From Methylobacterium goesingense (GTDB lineage: Bacteria > Pseudomonadota > Alphaproteobacteria > Rhizobiales > Beijerinckiaceae), in contig NZ_BPQL01000014.1 of assembly GCF_022179225.1 (NCBI RefSeq), forward strand, positions 1 to 64,000: DNA of 64,000 bases. Reading direction: 5' to 3'. How positions within the stretch are numbered: position 1 is the first letter of the stretch; each line of letters opens with the position of its first letter. Under the pieces are notes generated by a model that saw only the letters and a program-made list of their open reading frames with translations, did no database searches and had not been told where the DNA came from. Made by a program: the position numbers and the translations under genes. Below, piece after piece: positions 9,507 through 17,466 of this stretch.

Positions 9507-9769
9507 GGATGGGAACTCCGTCATGCGCCCAACCGGAATTGCTTGAGCTTGACCGTACAAACGTCGTCGCGGCGATTCCGTTCAACGGTCCGTGCGGCAT
9601 AATCCCTGCCGTTTCATCTTTCTTGGGACGCCGGTTTTTCTCAGGCCCGATACGGCCGTTCGCCAGCGCGAAGCGGGCCCGGATCAGTCAGCTTGCGCAG
9701 GCTCCACGCGAAGCCGAGTTCCGTCCTCCCGCAGGGATGGCCGGGCGGGATCGATCGGCGTTCGTCGGA

Positions 9770-10804
9770 TCAGGCCCGCCAATCCGGCAGCGGGTCGGTG
9801 GCGGGGCCGAGCCAATCCGGCACCGGCAGGCCGCGCTCGGCCAGGAAAGCGGGATTGAACAGCTTCGAGGCGTAACGCGCGGCGCCGTCGCACAGGATCG
9901 TCACGATGGTGTGGCCGGGTCCGAGCTCCCGGGCCAGCCGGATCGCGCCGGCGACGTTGATCCCCGAGGAGCCGCCCAGACTCAGTCCCTCCTCGCGCAT
10001 CAGGCGGAAGACGATGGCGAGGGCTTCGGCGTCCGGGATGCGGTAGGCGTGATCCGGCGTGAAGCCCGCGAGGTTCCCGGTGATCCGGCCCTGGCCGATC
10101 CCTTCGGTGATCGAGGAGCCCTCCGCCTTGAGGGTGCCGGTGGTGTAGTGGGCGTAGAGGGCCGACCCCTCCGGGTCCGCGAGCCCGATCCGCACATCGG
10201 GCTTGGCGGCGCGCAGCGCCTGCGCGGTGCCCGCGAGCGTGCCCCCGGTGCCCGCCGCGCAGATGAAGCCGTCGACCCGGCCCTCCGTGGCGGCGAGGAT
10301 CTCCGGCCCGGTGGTCTCCACATGCGCCTGCCGGTTGGCGACGTTGTCAAACTGGTCGGCGAAGAAGGCGCCGCCCGGCTCGCTCTCGGCCAGGCGCCCG
10401 GCCAGCCTGCGGGCGGCGTGGACGTAGTTGTTCGGGTTGGCGAACGGCACCGCCGGCACCTCGACGAGACGGGCCCCGGCGAGGCGCAGGGTCTCCTTCT
10501 TCTCGGCGGACTGGGTCTCGGGGATGACGATCACCGTGCGGTAGCCCCGCACTGCGGCCACGAGCGCCAGCCCGATGCCGGTGTTGCCGGCCGTGCCCTC
10601 CACGATGGTGCCGCCGGGGCGGATGGCGCCCCGCGCCTCGGCCTCGCGCACCATGAAGAGGGCCGCCCGGTCCTTCACCGACAGGCCCGGATTCAGGAAC
10701 TCAGCCTTGCCCAGGATCGTGCAGCCGGTCTCTTCGGACGCGCGCGCGAGCCGGATCAGCGGCGTGTCGCCGACGGTCGAGAGGATGTCGGGATGAAGGG
10801 GCAT
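9770..10804 (-). CDS. cysK: Cysteine synthase family enzyme (O-acetylserine sulfhydrylase type)
   Basis: 344 aa, cytosolic PLP enzyme of fold type II, expected to make L-cysteine from O-acetylserine and sulfide. Visible motifs are NPGLSVKDRAA with the PLP lysine at K44, the substrate loop EGTAGNTGIGLA, the phosphate-binding GTGGT, and GGSSGINV near the cofactor N1 site. The length is slightly above classical CysK (about 310-325). The divergent ALRAAKPDVRIGLADPEGSALY region is seen in CysK paralogues of alphaproteobacteria, so a cystathionine beta-synthase-like role cannot be excluded. A GGAGG ribosome site lies 7 nt before the ATG. It follows cpdR by 53 nt on the same strand. Confidence 0.85.
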   Translation of the reverse strand: MPLHPDILSTVGDTPLIRLARASEETGCTILGKAEFLNPGLSVKDRAALFMVREAEARGAIRPGGTIVEGTAGNTGIGLALVAAVRGYRTVIVIPETQSAEKKETLRLAGARLVEVPAVPFANPNNYVHAARRLAGRLAESEPGGAFFADQFDNVANRQAHVETTGPEILAATEGRVDGFICAAGTGGTLAGTAQALRAAKPDVRIGLADPEGSALYAHYTTGTLKAEGSSITEGIGQGRITGNLAGFTPDHAYRIPDAEALAIVFRLMREEGLSLGGSSGINVAGAIRLARELGPGHTIVTILCDGAARYASKLFNPAFLAERGLPVPDWLGPATDPLPDWRA

Positions 10805-10857
10805 GCGCGGGCCTCCGACGCGTTGAGGGTTCCGGGAGTCGGCGGCTGCCGCGCGCC

Positions 10858-11223
10858 TCAGGCCGCCAGCGCCCGGTTCACCGTGGAGCGCAGGTCGGCC
10901 AGGGAGAAGGGTTTCGTCAGCACGTCGGTGACGATGGCGTCGAGGCCGCGGGCCCGCTCGCGCTGGTCGGCGAAGCCCGTCATCAGCAGGATGGTGAGGT
11001 TGGGGAAGTCGCGCTTGGCCGCCAGCGCCAGGGCGATGCCGTCCATCAGCGGCATGCGGATGTCGGTGAGCATCAGGTCGAACGCGCCGTCCGCCTCGGT
11101 CAGCCGGTCGAGCCCGTCGCTGCCGTCGCTGGCCGTGACCACGGCATGCCCGTCGATCTCGAGGCCCCGCTTGAGGAAGCCCCGCACCGTCTCTTCGTCA
11201 TCCACCAGGAGGATGCGGGCCAT
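10858..11223 (-). CDS. cpdR: Single-domain response regulator CpdR
   Basis: 121 aa, essentially one receiver domain: acidic pocket D8-D9, phosphoacceptor D54 in LTDIRMP, Thr in LLMTGFADQRERA and Lys in TKPF. The ADQRERARGLDA segment after the beta-4 strand is characteristic of CpdR. In Caulobacter, CpdR takes its phosphate from the CckA/ChpT relay and, when unphosphorylated, directs ClpXP to the pole to degrade cell-cycle substrates including CtrA. It is downstream of hpt on the same strand, a neighbourhood I recall from related genomes. Confidence 0.87.
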   Translation of the reverse strand: MARILLVDDEETVRGFLKRGLEIDGHAVVTASDGSDGLDRLTEADGAFDLMLTDIRMPLMDGIALALAAKRDFPNLTILLMTGFADQRERARGLDAIVTDVLTKPFSLADLRSTVNRALAA

Positions 11224-11393
11224 CGCGCGTCTGTGTCTCTCTCGGATCCGGGCGTTCAGTCACGCAAGGGCCGGCGCGCCGTGTCAAGGGACCGGCGGGC
11301 ACAGCCGGCCCGACAGCACCGGTTTTGCGGCGAATTGTTCGTAGCCGCGGCGGAAATGCGTCTCCCCCGCCCGCGCGACGGAGCGCGCCGGGC

Positions 11394-11963
11394 TCAGGTG
11401 CCGCCGAACAGGTCGGGCTCGCGGCTGTCGTAGTCCACCAGGCCGACGAAGGGCAGTTGCCGGTAGGCATGGGCCACGTCCATGCCGTAGCCCACCACGA
11501 ACACGTCCGGGCAGGTGAAGCCGACGAAATCCGCGTCGATCGTCACGGCGCGCTTGCCGGGCTTCTCCAGCAACACGGCGGTGAGCACCCGCTTGGCGCC
11601 TCGCGCCATCAGCAGGTCCTTGGCGAACACGATGGTGCGGCCGGATTCGAGGATGTCGTCGATGAGGAGGACGTCGCGTCCGCGCACCTCGCTCTCCACG
11701 TCGCGCAGGATCTCGACTTGTCCCGAAGAGACCGTGGCGGTCCGGTAGCTCGAGAGGTGGACGAACTCGGCCTGCGGCTCCAGCCCGACCCGGTGCAGGG
11801 CGCGCAGGAGGTCGGCGGCGAACATGAAGCTGCCCTTGAGCACCGCCACCACGAGGAGGTTCTCAGGATTGGCGGCGGCGATGGCGGCCGCGAGTTCCTC
11901 GGTGCGCCGGGCGATGGCGGTTTCGTCGAAGAGGACGCGCACGCGTCGTGAAGTGCTGGTCAT
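11394..11963 (-). CDS. hpt: Hypoxanthine phosphoribosyltransferase
   Basis: 189 aa, cytosolic purine-salvage enzyme transferring phosphoribose from PRPP to hypoxanthine or guanine to give IMP or GMP. The PRPP-binding loop VLLIDDILESGRT (about residues 100-112) is the type I PRTase signature. VVAVLKGSFMFAADLLR near residue 40 is the conserved cis-peptide loop, and the C-terminal VGYGMDVAHAYRQLPFVG matches the family. A GGAA ribosome site precedes the ATG. It begins 12 nt after the zinc-ribbon gene and is probably cotranscribed with it. Confidence 0.93.
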   Translation of the reverse strand: MTSTSRRVRVLFDETAIARRTEELAAAIAAANPENLLVVAVLKGSFMFAADLLRALHRVGLEPQAEFVHLSSYRTATVSSGQVEILRDVESEVRGRDVLLIDDILESGRTIVFAKDLLMARGAKRVLTAVLLEKPGKRAVTIDADFVGFTCPDVFVVGYGMDVAHAYRQLPFVGLVDYDSREPDLFGGT

Positions 11964-11975
11964 CCGCGTTCCATA

Positions 11976-12785
11976 TCACGGGTGTTTCGCGCTGGCATCG
12001 CCCTTCGCGGGCGTCTCGTCCGCCGCATTCGCAAAATGCACCCGCACCGAGCGCCCCTGGGCCGGCGGGGCCGACAGGCTCGCGCGGAAGCGCGCCGTCT
12101 CGCCCTTGTCCAGGACGGGGCGCGGGGGGGCGATCTGCCAGCGGTACAGGGGCTGGTCACGGCCGTCGCGCACCTCGACCTCGATCGGCGGAACCTCGGC
12201 CCCGGCAGCGGCGACGCCCACCAGATCGCCCTCGACGACGAGCTGGCCCTGCGCCCCCTCGCCCGGAACCTGGAAAGCCACCACATCGCGCAGATCGAGG
12301 CCGCGCAGATTCACGGGCAGGCCGGCGCGGGCATAGAGCCCGGCGCTCTGGGGCATCGCCCGCACCACCCCGGTGCGTCCCAGGACGGCGAGGCCGAGCC
12401 CGGCCACCAGGGCGAGGCCGAGGGCGGCGCCGGGGGAGGCCAGGGGGAAGCCGCGTCCCTTCGCCTTCGCGGGTTTTGGCTTCGTGCGGGGCCGGGAACG
12501 CGGCTCCTCGACGGAGGGAGCCGGCTCCGGCTCGGCGCTCAGGGCCGCCTCCCAGGCGTCGAGGTCGGCCTGGGCCGAGGCGCGGCTCTCCGCCGCGTCG
12601 GGATCCGTTCCGGAGGCTGCCATCATGGCCGCGCTCATCTCGGCCTCCAAGGCGGCCGAGACCTCGTCGGGGGAAATGAACCAGGTCTCGCGGCAAGCGG
12701 CGCAGCGGACCGAGCGCCCTTCGGCGCCGACGCGATCGAGGTCGATCTGGTATTCGCTGGCGCAGGCGGGGCAGACGATCAGCAT
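11976..12785 (-). CDS. MJ0042-type zinc-ribbon membrane protein
   Basis: 269 aa from the ATG at 12785, chosen because it places the zinc ribbon at the very N-terminus as in the family. Cys5/Cys8 and Cys28/Cys31 form the CxxC...CxxC ribbon (MLIVCPAC to VRCAAC). An acidic and basic low-complexity linker (residues about 45-120) leads to one membrane segment (ALGLALVAGLGLAVL). The extracytoplasmic C-terminal domain, rich in polar beta strands (VPPIEVEVRDGRDQPLYRW), resembles DUF3426. Function unknown. It is divergent from ftsE, a conserved position in alphaproteobacteria as I recall. Confidence 0.8.
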   Translation of the reverse strand: MLIVCPACASEYQIDLDRVGAEGRSVRCAACRETWFISPDEVSAALEAEMSAAMMAASGTDPDAAESRASAQADLDAWEAALSAEPEPAPSVEEPRSRPRTKPKPAKAKGRGFPLASPGAALGLALVAGLGLAVLGRTGVVRAMPQSAGLYARAGLPVNLRGLDLRDVVAFQVPGEGAQGQLVVEGDLVGVAAAGAEVPPIEVEVRDGRDQPLYRWQIAPPRPVLDKGETARFRASLSAPPAQGRSVRVHFANAADETPAKGDASAKHP

Positions 12786-12880
12786 GTCCAGGCGATCAAC
12801 ATGGGCAATCGGCGCCTCGGGTGGCGATCGGCAGTTGCCGGTTCGGGCAAAAAGACTCACACGGTTCTCGGGCAACGCGG

Positions 12881-12895
12881 TTAACCATCCGTGAA
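12881..12895. promoter_or_regulatory. Candidate CtrA-type box upstream of ftsE
   Basis: TTAA-N7-TGAA (TTAACCATCCGTGAA) lies between the divergent zinc-ribbon gene and ftsE, about 95 nt before the ftsE start. The CtrA consensus is TTAA-N7-TTAA, so one half-site has a single change. A near-identical box lies after ftsX. Confidence 0.35.
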
Positions 12896-12988
12896 GCGTG
12901 CGGTCCGTAATCGTGTCCCGGCGGGTTATGCTGAGGGTTCGCCCGGACGCGGATGGCCCGGCGACCGGGCGGGCATGAGGGAGGGACC

Positions 12989-13702
12989 GTGGCGGATCGG
13001 GTGAACACGCAGTCGCTCCTGACCGGGGCCGAGGAGCCGGTGGTCCAGTTCGAGAGCGTCGGCATGCGCTACGGCCTCGGACCGGAGGTGCTGAGCGATG
13101 TCAGCTTCCAGATCGCGCCGCGCTCGTTCCACTTCCTCACCGGGCCGTCGGGAGCGGGCAAGACCACCCTGCTGCGCCTGATCCTGCTCTCGGTGCGCCC
13201 GACGCGGGGTCTCGTCTCGGTCTTCGGCGAGGAGGTGAGCGGCATCTCCAGCGAGGCGCTGACCAACCTGCGCCGACGCATGGGCGTGGTGTTCCAGGAT
13301 TTCCGGCTGCTCGACCACCTCACCACCTACGAGAACGTGGCGCTCCCCTTGCGCGTCCAGGGCCGCTCGGAGACGAGCTACCGGGCCGAGGTCGTCGAGC
13401 TGCTGCGCTGGGTGGGTCTGGGCGAGCGCATGCACGTGCTGCCGCCCCTGCTCTCGGGTGGCGAGAAGCAGCGCGCCGCCATCGCCCGCGCGCTCATCGC
13501 CCGCCCCGAATTGCTGCTGGCCGACGAGCCCACCGGCAACGTCGATCCGGGCCTCGGCCGGCGCCTGCTGCGCCTGTTCATCGAACTCAACCGGCTGGGC
13601 ACTTCCGTGCTCATCGCCACTCACGACTTCGCCCTGATGGACCTCGTCGAGGCCCCGCGCTTCGTGCTCGGCGACGGCCGCCTGACGGTCGAGACACGGT
13701 AG
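12989..13702 (+). CDS. ftsE: Cell division ATP-binding protein FtsE
   Basis: 237 aa. The GTG at 12989 is chosen over an upstream ATG because a strong GGAGGG ribosome site sits just before it. ABC ATPase of the FtsEX complex, which couples cytoplasmic ATP hydrolysis at the divisome to activation of periplasmic wall hydrolases. Walker A GPSGAGKTT, Q-loop VFQDFRLLD, signature LSGGEKQR, Walker B LLLADEPTGNVD and switch His in ATHDF are all intact. ftsX starts 2 nt after the stop. Confidence 0.93.
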   Translation: MADRVNTQSLLTGAEEPVVQFESVGMRYGLGPEVLSDVSFQIAPRSFHFLTGPSGAGKTTLLRLILLSVRPTRGLVSVFGEEVSGISSEALTNLRRRMGVVFQDFRLLDHLTTYENVALPLRVQGRSETSYRAEVVELLRWVGLGERMHVLPPLLSGGEKQRAAIARALIARPELLLADEPTGNVDPGLGRRLLRLFIELNRLGTSVLIATHDFALMDLVEAPRFVLGDGRLTVETR

Positions 13703-13704
13703 GC

Positions 13705-14772
13705 ATGATGGGAGAGACCGGAACCCCCTCCGCCCCGCAGGCGAAGGCTCAGGCGGGCCAGGGACCGGCGGGCCAAGGCCCGGCGCATCGAGGCCCGGCC
13801 GGCAGGACGCCGCCCGGTGACCGGCCGCCGGTGCGGCCGCCGGCCGCGCCGGATTCGCGCGGTGCTCCCCTGCCCCCGACACTGCGCCGCAACGCCCCCC
13901 TGGTGCCCACCGATTCGGCGGCGAGCCGGGCGCTCGCCGCCGTCATCGCCATCCTGACCTTCCTGGCCGCCCTGTGCGCGGGCGCGGCCGAGATCGTGGC
14001 TTCCAGTGCCGTCCAGTGGCAGGGCACCGTGGCCCAGGAGGTGACGATCCAGGTGCGCCCGAGCCCCGGGCGGGACATCGACGCCGACGTCGCCCGCGCC
14101 GAGGGGCTGGCCAAGGCCACGCCCGGCATCGCCGGCGTGCGGGTGTTCTCGAAGGCGGAGGCCGAGCGCCTGCTCGAACCCTGGCTCGGCAGCGGCCTCG
14201 ACCTGTCGGATCTGCCGGTGCCGCGCCTCGTCACCCTGAAACTCGCCGAGACGGCGCCGGACCTGAAACCCCTGCGCGCCTCTCTCACGGAGGCATTGCC
14301 CGGCGTCGCGAGCCTCGACGACCATGCCCTTTGGCTGCGCCGGCTCTCCACGGCGGCCAACACCTTCGTGGGCGTCGGGATCGGCATCGTCGTGCTGGTG
14401 CTGGTGGCGACGGGCCTCGCGGTGGTCTTCGCCACGCGCGGCGCCATGGCGGGCAACCGCGAGGTGGTGGAGGTGCTCCACTTCGTGGGCGCCAACGACG
14501 ATTTCATCGCCCGCGCCTTCCAGCGCCGCTTCTTCGGCCTCGGCCTGCGCGGGGGCATCATCGGCTCGGGGGCGGCCATCGCGGCCTTCGCGCTGGCCGG
14601 GCTGGTGGCGCGCAACTGGCGCTCGGGACCGGCCGGCGAGGAGATCGAGGCGCTGTTCGGCAGCTTCCACATCGGCTGGCGCGGCTACGCCGCCGTGCTC
14701 CTCATCGGCGCCATCGCCTCGGTGGTCACCGGCATCGTCTCGCGCCTCACCGTCCGGCGCTTCCTGTCCTGA
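13705..14772 (+). CDS. ftsX: Cell division membrane protein FtsX
   Basis: 355 aa permease-like partner of FtsE. A long Pro/Gly/Ala-rich cytoplasmic tail (residues 1-70) precedes the first membrane helix (AVIAILTFLAALCAGAAEIV). An extracellular PLD domain of about 130 residues follows (VTIQVRPSPGRDIDADVARAE). Three more helices form the FtsX permease core (TFVGVGIGIVVLVLVATGLAV and two C-terminal helices). The motif NREVVEVLHFVGANDDFI matches the family. The tail contains three 5-residue repeats of the type GQGPA encoded by a 15-bp tandem repeat. Confidence 0.9.
   Translation: MMGETGTPSAPQAKAQAGQGPAGQGPAHRGPAGRTPPGDRPPVRPPAAPDSRGAPLPPTLRRNAPLVPTDSAASRALAAVIAILTFLAALCAGAAEIVASSAVQWQGTVAQEVTIQVRPSPGRDIDADVARAEGLAKATPGIAGVRVFSKAEAERLLEPWLGSGLDLSDLPVPRLVTLKLAETAPDLKPLRASLTEALPGVASLDDHALWLRRLSTAANTFVGVGIGIVVLVLVATGLAVVFATRGAMAGNREVVEVLHFVGANDDFIARAFQRRFFGLGLRGGIIGSGAAIAAFALAGLVARNWRSGPAGEEIEALFGSFHIGWRGYAAVLLIGAIASVVTGIVSRLTVRRFLS
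13753..13797. repeat. 15-bp tandem repeat (3 copies) in the 5' end of ftsX
   Basis: Units at 13753-13767, 13768-13782 and 13783-13797 share GCG(GG)CC-A(G/A)G(G/C)(A/C)CCG and encode GQGPA, GQGPA and HRGPA in the disordered N-terminal tail of FtsX. The period is a multiple of three, so copy changes keep the frame. Confidence 0.7.
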
Positions 14773-14809
14773 CAAAGCCGGACGCACGCTGACGTGTCAG
14801 GCGATCCCG

Positions 14810-14824
14810 TTAACCCTTCGTGAA
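14810..14824. promoter_or_regulatory. Candidate CtrA-type box upstream of the ydcF-like gene
   Basis: TTAACCCTTCGTGAA has the same TTAA-N7-TGAA layout as the box at 12881-12895, and the two share 12 of 15 positions. It lies in the 112-nt gap between ftsX and the YdcF-family gene. It could be a regulator site or simply a recurrent intergenic motif. Confidence 0.35.
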
Positions 14825-14884
14825 CCTTTCGGGGCGGAAATGCTTGCCTCGTGAACGCCCCAATCGGGGCTATCCTACGGGGGA

Positions 14885-15697
14885 ATGACGAGGCGGATGT
14901 CAGCCAGCGGCACCATGAGGCCCTCCGAGGCTTTCGGATGGGCCTGGACCGACACCACCGCTCGGGTGGCCGCGCCGCGGGAGCATCGCGGGCCCAAGGG
15001 CGCCAAGGGCGGCCGCAGATTCGGCTCGGGCGCGCGGGCGACCCTCGGCCTCGCCGGCGCGGGTGCGGCGGCCCTGTTCTGCGGATTCCTCACCTTCGTC
15101 GCCTGCCTGGAGCGGGACGAGCGCGTGCCGATCGGCCGTGCGGACGGGATCGTAGCGCTCACCGGGGGCGCGCAGCGCATCGGCGATGCCATCGATCTCC
15201 TGGCCAACGGCTATGGCCGGCGGCTGCTCATCACGGGGGTCAACGAGCGCACCAGCCGCGACGAAATCGCCCGTCTCAATCCGAACCAGCGCCACTGGAT
15301 CGATTGCTGCGTCGACCTCGACTACCGGGCGCGCAACACCATCGGCAACGCCATCGAGACCCGGCGCTGGATGCGCCTGCACCGCTTCAGCACGGTCACG
15401 GTGGTGACCTCGAACTACCACATGCCCCGCACCCTGGTGGAACTCGACCACGCCCTGATGGGGGACGACCGGGTCGTGCCCCATCCGGTGATCGCGGAGG
15501 GCTTCGACCCGGACGGCTGGTGGCGGCACCCGGCCTCGGCGCGGCTCCTGGCCTCCGAGTACCTCAAGTTCCTCGTGGCCTGGGTCCGCACGCGCTTCGA
15601 GAGCGATCCGGAGCGCTCCCGCGCCGCGATCCTGATCGGACGCGGCAAGCCGATCAAGATGGTGGCCGAGCCCCTGCTGCTGCGCGGCCAGGAATAG
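14885..15697 (+). CDS. YdcF/DUF218 family membrane-anchored protein
   Basis: 270 aa. After a basic N-terminal tail, one membrane segment (about residues 50-75, LGLAGAGAAALFCGFLTFVACL) anchors a DUF218 domain on the outer face. Family motifs are DGIVALTGGAQRIGDAIDLL, RLLITGVNERTSRDEI, ARNTIGNAIETRRWM and VVTSNYHMPRTLVEL. In SanA and ElyC relatives this domain is linked to envelope integrity and cell wall or undecaprenyl-lipid metabolism, but the reaction is not settled. Several in-frame ATGs exist near the start; the ATG at 14897 has a better-spaced GAGG, so the start is uncertain by 4-10 residues. Its place after ftsEX suggests an envelope role. Confidence 0.8.
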   Translation: MTRRMSASGTMRPSEAFGWAWTDTTARVAAPREHRGPKGAKGGRRFGSGARATLGLAGAGAAALFCGFLTFVACLERDERVPIGRADGIVALTGGAQRIGDAIDLLANGYGRRLLITGVNERTSRDEIARLNPNQRHWIDCCVDLDYRARNTIGNAIETRRWMRLHRFSTVTVVTSNYHMPRTLVELDHALMGDDRVVPHPVIAEGFDPDGWWRHPASARLLASEYLKFLVAWVRTRFESDPERSRAAILIGRGKPIKMVAEPLLLRGQE

Positions 15698-15740
15698 GCG
15701 GCCGGGAATAGGCGGCCAAGAGTAAGGCAGTCAGGAATAG
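15691..15740. repeat. 14-bp tandem repeat after the ydcF-like gene
   Basis: Two near-identical 14-bp units (15691-15704 and 15705-15718, GGAATAGGCGGCC plus one variable base) are followed by a degenerate 15-nt unit and a partial fourth copy, GGAATAG. The stop codon of the ydcF-like gene lies in the first unit, so each intact copy repeats the stop. Confidence 0.65.
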
Positions 15741-15779
15741 AACGCCCCGGAGAATGGGACGACGTGGACGGGGCCTACA

Positions 15780-16130
15780 CTACAGGCCCTTGCACTGGCT
15801 CCGGATCAGCCCGGAGAACTCCTTCTCGGAGGTCTGCACCTGGGCGAGGCGCTCCGTGCGCTCGGCCCCCGAGAGGCAGCGGCCATAGACGCTGGCGACC
15901 CGGCGCATCGTCTCCACGTGGCGGCGCCAGACGCGGCATTGGTCGGCCGCCTCGCTTCCCGCCTGTTCGAGTTGGTCGATGGCCTGGCGCTGCATCGAGC
16001 TCGCCACGAGCACGTCGCGGGCGCAGGCGGTGTCACCGGCGCCGCGCTGCTGCGCGAGGGCCGGATCGGCCAGGAAGCCGGCGGTGAGGCAGGCGGCCGC
16101 GAAGGCCCCGAGACGTTGCGAGCGGCGCAT
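15780..16130 (-). CDS. Small exported protein of unknown function
   Basis: 116 aa with a signal peptide (residues 1-26, ending ADPALAQQ). The mature helical domain has four cysteines (C36, C65, C85, C113) that could form two disulfides, with basic and acidic heptad-like stretches (QAIDQLEQAGSEAADQCRVWRR). The ATG begins 2 nt after the ptsN stop, so it is probably translationally coupled to ptsN. I do not recognise a family. The long open frame further upstream on this strand is the ptsN shadow. Confidence 0.7.
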   Translation of the reverse strand: MRRSQRLGAFAAACLTAGFLADPALAQQRGAGDTACARDVLVASSMQRQAIDQLEQAGSEAADQCRVWRRHVETMRRVASVYGRCLSGAERTERLAQVQTSEKEFSGLIRSQCKGL

Positions 16131-16132
16131 GG

Positions 16133-16600
16133 TCAGGCGGCCTGCGAGGCCGAGGTGTGGGTCAGGAGCGCGTAGAGCGCGCTGGCGTCGCGGGCGGCGC
16201 GGATGCGCTCCAGGATGCCCGGCTCGCGCAGGAGGCGGGCGACCTGGGCCAAGGCCTTCAGGTGGTCCGCCCCGGCCCCTTCGGGGGCGAGGAGCAGGAA
16301 GGCGATGTCCACGGGCTGGCCGTCCAGGGCATCGAAATCCACCGGCTTCTCCAGGCGGGTGACGAGGCCGAACAGACGGTCGAGGCCCGGCAGCTTGCCG
16401 TGCGGGATCGCGACCCCGTCGCCGATGCCGGTGGAGCCGAGGCGCTCGCGCTGCAGCAGGGTCTCGAAGACCTCGCGTTCGTCGAGCGCCGGGAGTTGGC
16501 GCACCGCGTGGGCGCTGATCTCCTGCAGCATCGCCTTCTTGGTACGGGCGCGCAGGGACGACACCACGGAATCCGGAGAAAGGAATTCCAGCACAGGCAT
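16133..16600 (-). CDS. ptsN: PTS IIA-like nitrogen regulatory protein PtsN (EIIANtr)
   Basis: 155 aa, a single PTS EIIA type-2 domain. The phosphorylatable histidine is in GVAIPHGKLPGL (about residue 67). It acts at the end of the nitrogen phosphotransfer chain (PtsP, NPr, EIIANtr). In other bacteria its phosphorylation state controls potassium transport, stringent response and PHB-related metabolism. Its place downstream of rpoN and hpf is the classic arrangement, though no rapZ or ptsO follows here. Confidence 0.93.
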   Translation of the reverse strand: MPVLEFLSPDSVVSSLRARTKKAMLQEISAHAVRQLPALDEREVFETLLQRERLGSTGIGDGVAIPHGKLPGLDRLFGLVTRLEKPVDFDALDGQPVDIAFLLLAPEGAGADHLKALAQVARLLREPGILERIRAARDASALYALLTHTSASQAA

Positions 16601-16719
16601 AGAACGACCGTCGCCCCGTCAGCAGCGGCCAGCCCGGCCGCCGCGCCATGAAAGGTCGGGTCACCCGCGCGACCCTTCGGACTCAATCGGCCAGGTTCAG
16701 GCTCTGTTCCCGCCCGGCA

Positions 16720-17331
16720 CTAGGGAGCCGCCTCGGCCGGATCGACCCAGCCGATCGCCCCGTCAGTGCGGCGGTATACGACGTTGATGCGCCCGGTGCC
16801 AGCGTGAACGAACACGAGAACGGGGGCGCCCGTGAGATCGAGGGCGGTGACCGCCTCGCTCACGGAGCGGCGCGTCAGGGTTTTGGTGCTCTCGGCCACG
16901 ACCGGCGGGTGGGCGGCCTCGCCGTCGTCGGCCTCCTCGTCGTCGAAATCGTCCGATTCGTCGCTCGGGGCGGCGAACACCGCGTAAGCCGCCTGCACGG
17001 TCGCGCCGTCATGCCCCGCCGCGCCGTGGTCCTTGAGCTTGTGCTTGTAGCGACGCAGGCGCTTCTCCAGGCGATCGGCGGTCTGCTCGAAGCTCGCATG
17101 GGCGTCGTGGGCGGCGCCGGAGGCCTCGAGCGTCAGGCCGGAGACGAGGTGGAGCACGCAATCGGTGCGGTAGGCCGCCCCGTCCCGCCGCAGGGTGACG
17201 TGGCCCGAGCAGGTCCCGCTCATGTGGCTGTCGAGGTATTTCGAGAGGGTGGCCGCCATTCGCTCCTCGACGCGACCCCGCAGGGCTTCGCCAAGATCCA
17301 GGCCGTGGCCCGTCACGCGCAATGACCCCAT
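16720..17331 (-). CDS. hpf: Ribosome hibernation promoting factor, long form
   Basis: 203 aa. The N-terminal S30AE domain (residues 1-105, with KLKDHGA at its end) binds the 30S subunit. An acidic linker (DESDDFDDEEADDGEA) leads to the C-terminal dimerisation domain (LTRRSVSEAVTALDLTGAPVLVFVHAGTGRINVVYRRTDG), which drives 100S ribosome dimer formation. A GGAGGG ribosome site precedes the ATG. It lies between rpoN and ptsN, the usual neighbourhood. Confidence 0.93.
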   Translation of the reverse strand: MGSLRVTGHGLDLGEALRGRVEERMAATLSKYLDSHMSGTCSGHVTLRRDGAAYRTDCVLHLVSGLTLEASGAAHDAHASFEQTADRLEKRLRRYKHKLKDHGAAGHDGATVQAAYAVFAAPSDESDDFDDEEADDGEAAHPPVVAESTKTLTRRSVSEAVTALDLTGAPVLVFVHAGTGRINVVYRRTDGAIGWVDPAEAAP

Positions 17332-17466
17332 GATCCCTCCGATTTTCGTTGCCTTCGGGACACGAGTTAAGGAGCCTCGTCCGGATAAGTCAACGCGAGG
17401 TCCGGAACGGGGCTTGGCGCATTCGGCGATCTGTCGCCGCCTCCCGACCAGACCCGGCGGACGGAC

